DNA of 64,000 bases from Pandoraea commovens (GTDB taxonomy: Bacteria; Pseudomonadota; Gammaproteobacteria; Burkholderiales; Burkholderiaceae). The DNA lies in the NCBI RefSeq assembly GCF_902459615.1, contig NZ_CABPSA010000008.1, forward strand, positions 248,001 through 312,000, read 5' to 3'. Below are positions 60,847-64,000 of this stretch, piece by piece (within the stretch, counting starts at the first letter, position 1; every line of letters begins with the position of its first letter). The notes beneath the pieces were generated by a model. That model was not told the DNA's origin, made no database searches, and saw nothing but the letters and a program-made list of their open reading frames with translations. Both the position numbers and the translations under genes were made by a program.

Positions 60847-60985
60847 GACGCATGACTCCTTCGGGTGGGGCGCCAGGCCCCGGGATATCCGCAAGCAGTT
60901 CGCGGTCCGTCGGCTTCGACTCGCTGCCAGATGGCGCACCGCCTGCTGTTCGTAAATTCGTTGATTCGACGTTGATGGCTGACGT

Positions 60986-61384
60986 TCAGTGGGCTGTGGC
61001 CGAGCCGTTCTCCGGCGCGGCCACGCCGTCGGCCGGGTTCGATTCCCGATAAGCCGGCGGAGGCGGGGGCGGCGGATACGGTCGTCCCTGTGCATCTGTC
61101 GGATACGGGCGGCCATAAGCGTCCGTCGGCGGATAAGGGCGACCGTAGGCGTCGGTGTTCGGGACCGGTGCCGCGGGGGCTGCATACGGGCTGCACGCAG
61201 AACCCGGCGCATACGGCGGTGGCCCGCAGTTCGGATCCGCCGATCGATATGACGGATTCGTACTTTCGATACCTCGGTACGGCAGTCGCGGCTGAGGCGG
61301 CGCTTCATACGCGCAACCTGCCAACGTCAACATTACCGACGCGAGTCCGACTGCTGAGGACACCTTGGCAATGCGCGACTTCAT
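60986..61384 (-). CDS. Pro/Tyr-rich repeat lipoprotein
   Basis: A 132-residue protein from the ATG at 61384: signal MKSRIAKVSSAVGLASVM with lipobox TLAGC. The mature part is Pro- and Tyr-rich and holds three copies of a (T)DAYGRPYP-like unit, then a Pro run. It is disordered-looking and has no known domain. Upstream in-frame ATGs (61435, 61432) have GGAGG but would spoil the signal peptide. With the two genes downstream, it forms a run of small envelope proteins. Confidence 0.78.
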   Translation of the reverse strand: MKSRIAKVSSAVGLASVMLTLAGCAYEAPPQPRLPYRGIESTNPSYRSADPNCGPPPYAPGSACSPYAAPAAPVPNTDAYGRPYPPTDAYGRPYPTDAQGRPYPPPPPPPAYRESNPADGVAAPENGSATAH

Positions 61385-62141
61385 GTCACACGCCACCTCT
61401 GTATTGGCAACACCTTCACGGTTCATTCTCATCATGACCTCCGTTCGAGCGCGGTGTTTGTCCCGCCCTTCGCCATCATGGATTGCGTGAATCGAAACGA
61501 TCCACCCAGGTTGGACGCAGATTGTGGGATTTGGATCGCTGCATCTTGTAAATCTTTGTAATTGCTTCGCGATGCACCGTTTCACGCGGCTTTGAGGGCA
61601 TATTGCGCTGCACACAACACATCTCATATTTCATGCAGTCCGAAGTAATGTAGGAGTGCGCTGACGGTGTATGCCTACGGATCGAACAAAATGTGCTTAA
61701 GCCGAAGGCGTGAGCGTCGGATACGTGAAGTGCGTACTCATATGGGTATCTGCCGATTTCGGAGCGCGATTTTCGTATTCATTTTGTATTCGCGTTCATA
61801 TACGAAACTTCCGGTGCGTCGATGCGCTTCCCATGCGAGAAATGCATGACATCGAAATTGTTCAATTTTGAAATATCGGATGGGCGACGTCGGCGGCAAA
61901 GCGGTTTTCCGGCGGCATGCGGCCAACTTGCGATAACCCCACGCATTACGCGATGTCTGTCATCGTAATTCGCGTCGTGTGCGTGGAAATACCGGGAAAG
62001 TCCGGGGGAGTGTTTGCGCTTAGTTTTCGCCGCAAGCTGCGTTTGCGCTGGCATACTGTGCGCGCTGACATTGTGTATCGATGTCAGCGGACGTTGAGAA
62101 TTAACGATCGAGGTGCCCCGCCTAACGGTGCAGGCTCACAT
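61385..62141. other. Gene-free region between the envelope genes and the TetR gene
   Basis: About 750 bp, less GC-rich than the surroundings toward the right. Several small frames occur, but none has a ribosome binding site and recognisable protein. The promoters of the lipoprotein gene (leftward) and the TetR-LysR pair (rightward) must be here; I could not fix their boxes. Confidence 0.4.
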
Positions 62142-62789
62142 ATGCCACAAGTCAAGAAAGAAGACATTCGTCTCGCCATTCTCGAAGCCTCGCATGCCCT
62201 GTTTCTCGAAAAAGGGTATGTGGACACCACAATGGTGCAGATCGCCAAGCGTGCAGGAATTTCGCACGCGAACATTTACAGCTACTTCACTGCGAAGCTG
62301 CAAGTCTTCTTCTGCGTCTACGACAAATGGTTCAAGGCGCGTATCACGACGCTTGAATCGGAAGTCATGTCGGCACACGGCGCGCATGCCCGCATGCGCA
62401 CGCTGCTCGCTGGCCTGCTAGTCGACACGCCGAGGCTCGACAACGGCTTCTCGCACAATCTGGTGCAGGCGCTCTCCACGGTGACGCCGGGCGATCCCTA
62501 CGATCCGTCGTTGCTTCAGTGGTTCAGGGAGCGCTTGTCGGCGATGCTGGCGGCCTGTGCGCCGAGTCTGGCGCGTGATGGTGTGCGACGCGCACGTCTT
62601 ATCGACATGCTCGTGCTGACCTTCGACGGGTGCCTCGTGAACCTCCATGTCAACCCGGCCTCGCTGCCGGACGTGGCCATGCTCGAGGAGTACGTTGCTG
62701 CCTTCCTGTCGACGGAGCCCGCTGAGTCGGCGCCTGCGCCGCAGGGGGCAGATTCGGTGACGGCGTCCGGAACGACTGCGACAGCCTGA
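62142..62789 (+). CDS. TetR-family transcriptional regulator
   Basis: A 215-residue TetR protein. HTH: IRLAILEASHALFLEKGYVDTTMVQIAKRAGISHANIYSYF. The start at 62142 gives family length; the open frame goes much further upstream without support. An Ala/Pro/Ser-rich tail ends the protein. A LysR gene follows 11 nt on, so they are probably cotranscribed. Target unknown. Confidence 0.9.
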   Translation: MPQVKKEDIRLAILEASHALFLEKGYVDTTMVQIAKRAGISHANIYSYFTAKLQVFFCVYDKWFKARITTLESEVMSAHGAHARMRTLLAGLLVDTPRLDNGFSHNLVQALSTVTPGDPYDPSLLQWFRERLSAMLAACAPSLARDGVRRARLIDMLVLTFDGCLVNLHVNPASLPDVAMLEEYVAAFLSTEPAESAPAPQGADSVTASGTTATA

Positions 62790-62800
62790 ACAGGACGCCG

Positions 62801-63757
62801 ATGCGATCACTTCCCTGGACAGCCCTTAATCTCGGACGAAAGCTCAAGTTTCACCAGCTTCAGGTCTTCGACCGCGTGCTCGAAACGGGTTCGCTCGTGC
62901 GCGCCGCTAACGAAACCGGACTTACGCAGCCTGCGGTGAGCAAGATCGTGCATGAGCTGGAAGCCTGTTTCGAAGGCCCGCTTTTTGTGCGCAGCAATCG
63001 CGGCATGCAACCGACCGAACTCGGCGAGCTGCTGGGCCATCGCGTGAAATCGCTGATGGCCGAATTGCGCTACCTGACGGACGAAGTGAACGCGTTCAGT
63101 GCGGGCACGAGCGGGCATGTGATTGTCGGCACGCTCATTTCGGCCGCCGCCGACTTGTTGCCGCGCACGATCGCCATGCTCAAAGAGCGTACGCCGGGCG
63201 TGCTGGTGACGGTGCGTGAAGCGACGACTGCACAGCTCTTTCCGGCGCTGGCCAGCGGCGATCTGGATATCGTGGTGGGACGCTTGCCCGAGCGCTCGCT
63301 GCCGGTGGCCAACGCCTTCGCACTGACTCACGAAATTCTCTTTAACGAATCGCTTAGCGTGATCGGCGGCAAGCGTCACTGGACGCATCTGCCGGACCGT
63401 GTGCCGCTCGCTGAACTGCGCGAAGGCGCGTGGATTCTGCCGGTGCCCGAGTCGCCCTCGCGTCTGGCGGCGGAGCGTCTGTTTCACGATGCCGGGCTCG
63501 CGTTGCCGGAAGACGTGGTGGAATCGCTCTCAGTGCTCACCAACATCGGCCTGATGCTGGAGACGCCTCGCGTCGCGCTCATGCCGCGTGCGGCGGCCAC
63601 ACCGTTCGTGGAGTCGGGCTTGCTGCGCGTGCTTGCCGACACGATGTCGGGCAGCTTTGGCGACGTCGGCTATTCGCTACGCGCGGACAAGTCGCCCAGT
63701 CCGGCCTGTGCGCGCTTCGTCGCCTGCTTGCGCGAGGCATGCGGACTTAAGCCGTAG
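62801..63757 (+). CDS. LysR-family regulator
   Basis: A 318-residue LysR protein. HTH: KFHQLQVFDRVLETGSLVRAANETGLTQPAVSKIVHELE, similar to GbpR/PcaQ-like regulators of sugar-acid or aromatic metabolism. AGGAC precedes the ATG at 62801. It is unusual for a LysR gene to follow a TetR gene directly. Strong terminator after. Confidence 0.9.
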   Translation: MRSLPWTALNLGRKLKFHQLQVFDRVLETGSLVRAANETGLTQPAVSKIVHELEACFEGPLFVRSNRGMQPTELGELLGHRVKSLMAELRYLTDEVNAFSAGTSGHVIVGTLISAAADLLPRTIAMLKERTPGVLVTVREATTAQLFPALASGDLDIVVGRLPERSLPVANAFALTHEILFNESLSVIGGKRHWTHLPDRVPLAELREGAWILPVPESPSRLAAERLFHDAGLALPEDVVESLSVLTNIGLMLETPRVALMPRAAATPFVESGLLRVLADTMSGSFGDVGYSLRADKSPSPACARFVACLREACGLKP

Positions 63758-63773
63758 CGGTCGTGGAACACAG

Positions 63774-63810
63774 AAAAAGGGCGTGCCGAGGAATCGGTAC
63801 GCCCTTTTTT
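63774..63810. terminator. Bidirectional terminator after the LysR gene
   Basis: AAAAAGGGCGT...CCGA and TCGG...ACGCCCTTTTTT form a long stem with a short GGAA-containing loop; T-runs on both strands suit the convergent HTH gene. Confidence 0.87.
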
Positions 63811-63829
63811 CATCCCGCGACGCAAGGAC

Positions 63830-64000
63830 TTACAGGCGCGCGAGCGAAGACACCAGCCCCGGGTTCTGTTGGACCAGCCGTATCAGGCAGGCGGCCTGGG
63901 CGTTCGGGCGTGCACGCCCTTGCTCCCAGTTCTCCAGCGTTCGGGGATTGGTCCGGAGATAGTGGGCGAAGACGTTACGGGACATGCCCAGATGTTTGCG
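63830..64000 (-). CDS. XRE/HigA-type HTH protein, C-terminal part (5' end outside window)
   Basis: About 56 residues are readable from the window edge to TAA (63830-63832). The motif MSRNVFAHYLRTNPRTLENWEQGRARP is the recognition region of XRE/HigA-like antitoxins (compare NVQNWEQGRRRP types), followed by AACLIRLVQQNPGLV. Such proteins often pair with a RelE-like toxin gene. That partner, if any, would lie outside the window. Confidence 0.75.
   Translation of the reverse strand, partial: RKHLGMSRNVFAHYLRTNPRTLENWEQGRARPNAQAACLIRLVQQNPGLVSSLARL

Overview
The window looks like chromosomal DNA of a high-GC betaproteobacterium of the Burkholderiaceae, most like Pandoraea. The reasons are the box (aerobic benzoyl-CoA) cluster with a BoxR-type regulator, the glyA-nrdR pair behind a ZTP riboswitch, a cyoABCD quinol oxidase, a 'Burkholderia-type' porin, and many LysR regulators. 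This assignment is an inference from gene content. No rRNA, tRNA, CRISPR array or transposase gene was seen.

Layout. 1-10 kb: the end of a TonB-dependent receptor; a NemR-like TetR regulator and an ohr gene sharing one operator type; small envelope genes (DUF1439, SlyX, YnfA); a four-cysteine regulator divergent from an MFS-LysR pair; a two-PAS diguanylate cyclase; an Lrp/LysE divergent pair. 10-15 kb: cyoABCD behind a long, apparently structured leader. 15-27 kb: two unrecognised Ser-rich proteins, a stand-alone PBP3-type transpeptidase, DUF3047, a second LysE exporter, a two-gene chromate transporter with its LysR, a TlpA-like thioredoxin, a transglutaminase-like protein and selD. 26.4-37.2 kb: the benzoate island. 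Minus strand: DUF4863 protein, boxD, benzoate-CoA ligase, alpha/beta hydrolase. Plus strand: boxR, boxC, boxB, boxA. Together they convert benzoate to benzoyl-CoA, the 2,3-epoxide, then 3,4-dehydroadipyl-CoA semialdehyde and its acid. BoxR-type TGCA-N6-TGCA operators lie in the promoters. 37-43.6 kb: DJ-1/PfpI protein, a kinase-like orphan, LysR/MDR reductase pair, ZTP riboswitch-glyA-nrdR. 43.6-52.4 kb: two tandem paralogous autotransporters with locally AT-rich leaders, then a porin. 53-57.7 kb: LysR divergent from a VOC/beta-hydroxyacid dehydrogenase/aldehyde dehydrogenase set. 58-64 kb: a DUF3100 membrane protein, three small envelope proteins, a TetR-LysR pair and the edge of an HTH gene.

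Most notable: a pair of ~265-bp MITE-like elements in inverted orientation 30 kb apart, flanked by TA, whose terminal repeats covary within each copy; one sits exactly between two genes of the benzoate operon. Also a multi-helix leader before cyoA, a 5'-leader hairpin shared with compensatory changes by the two autotransporter genes, matching TATCTA-N4-TAGATA operators before the TetR gene and ohr, and a PI3/4-kinase-like orphan protein.
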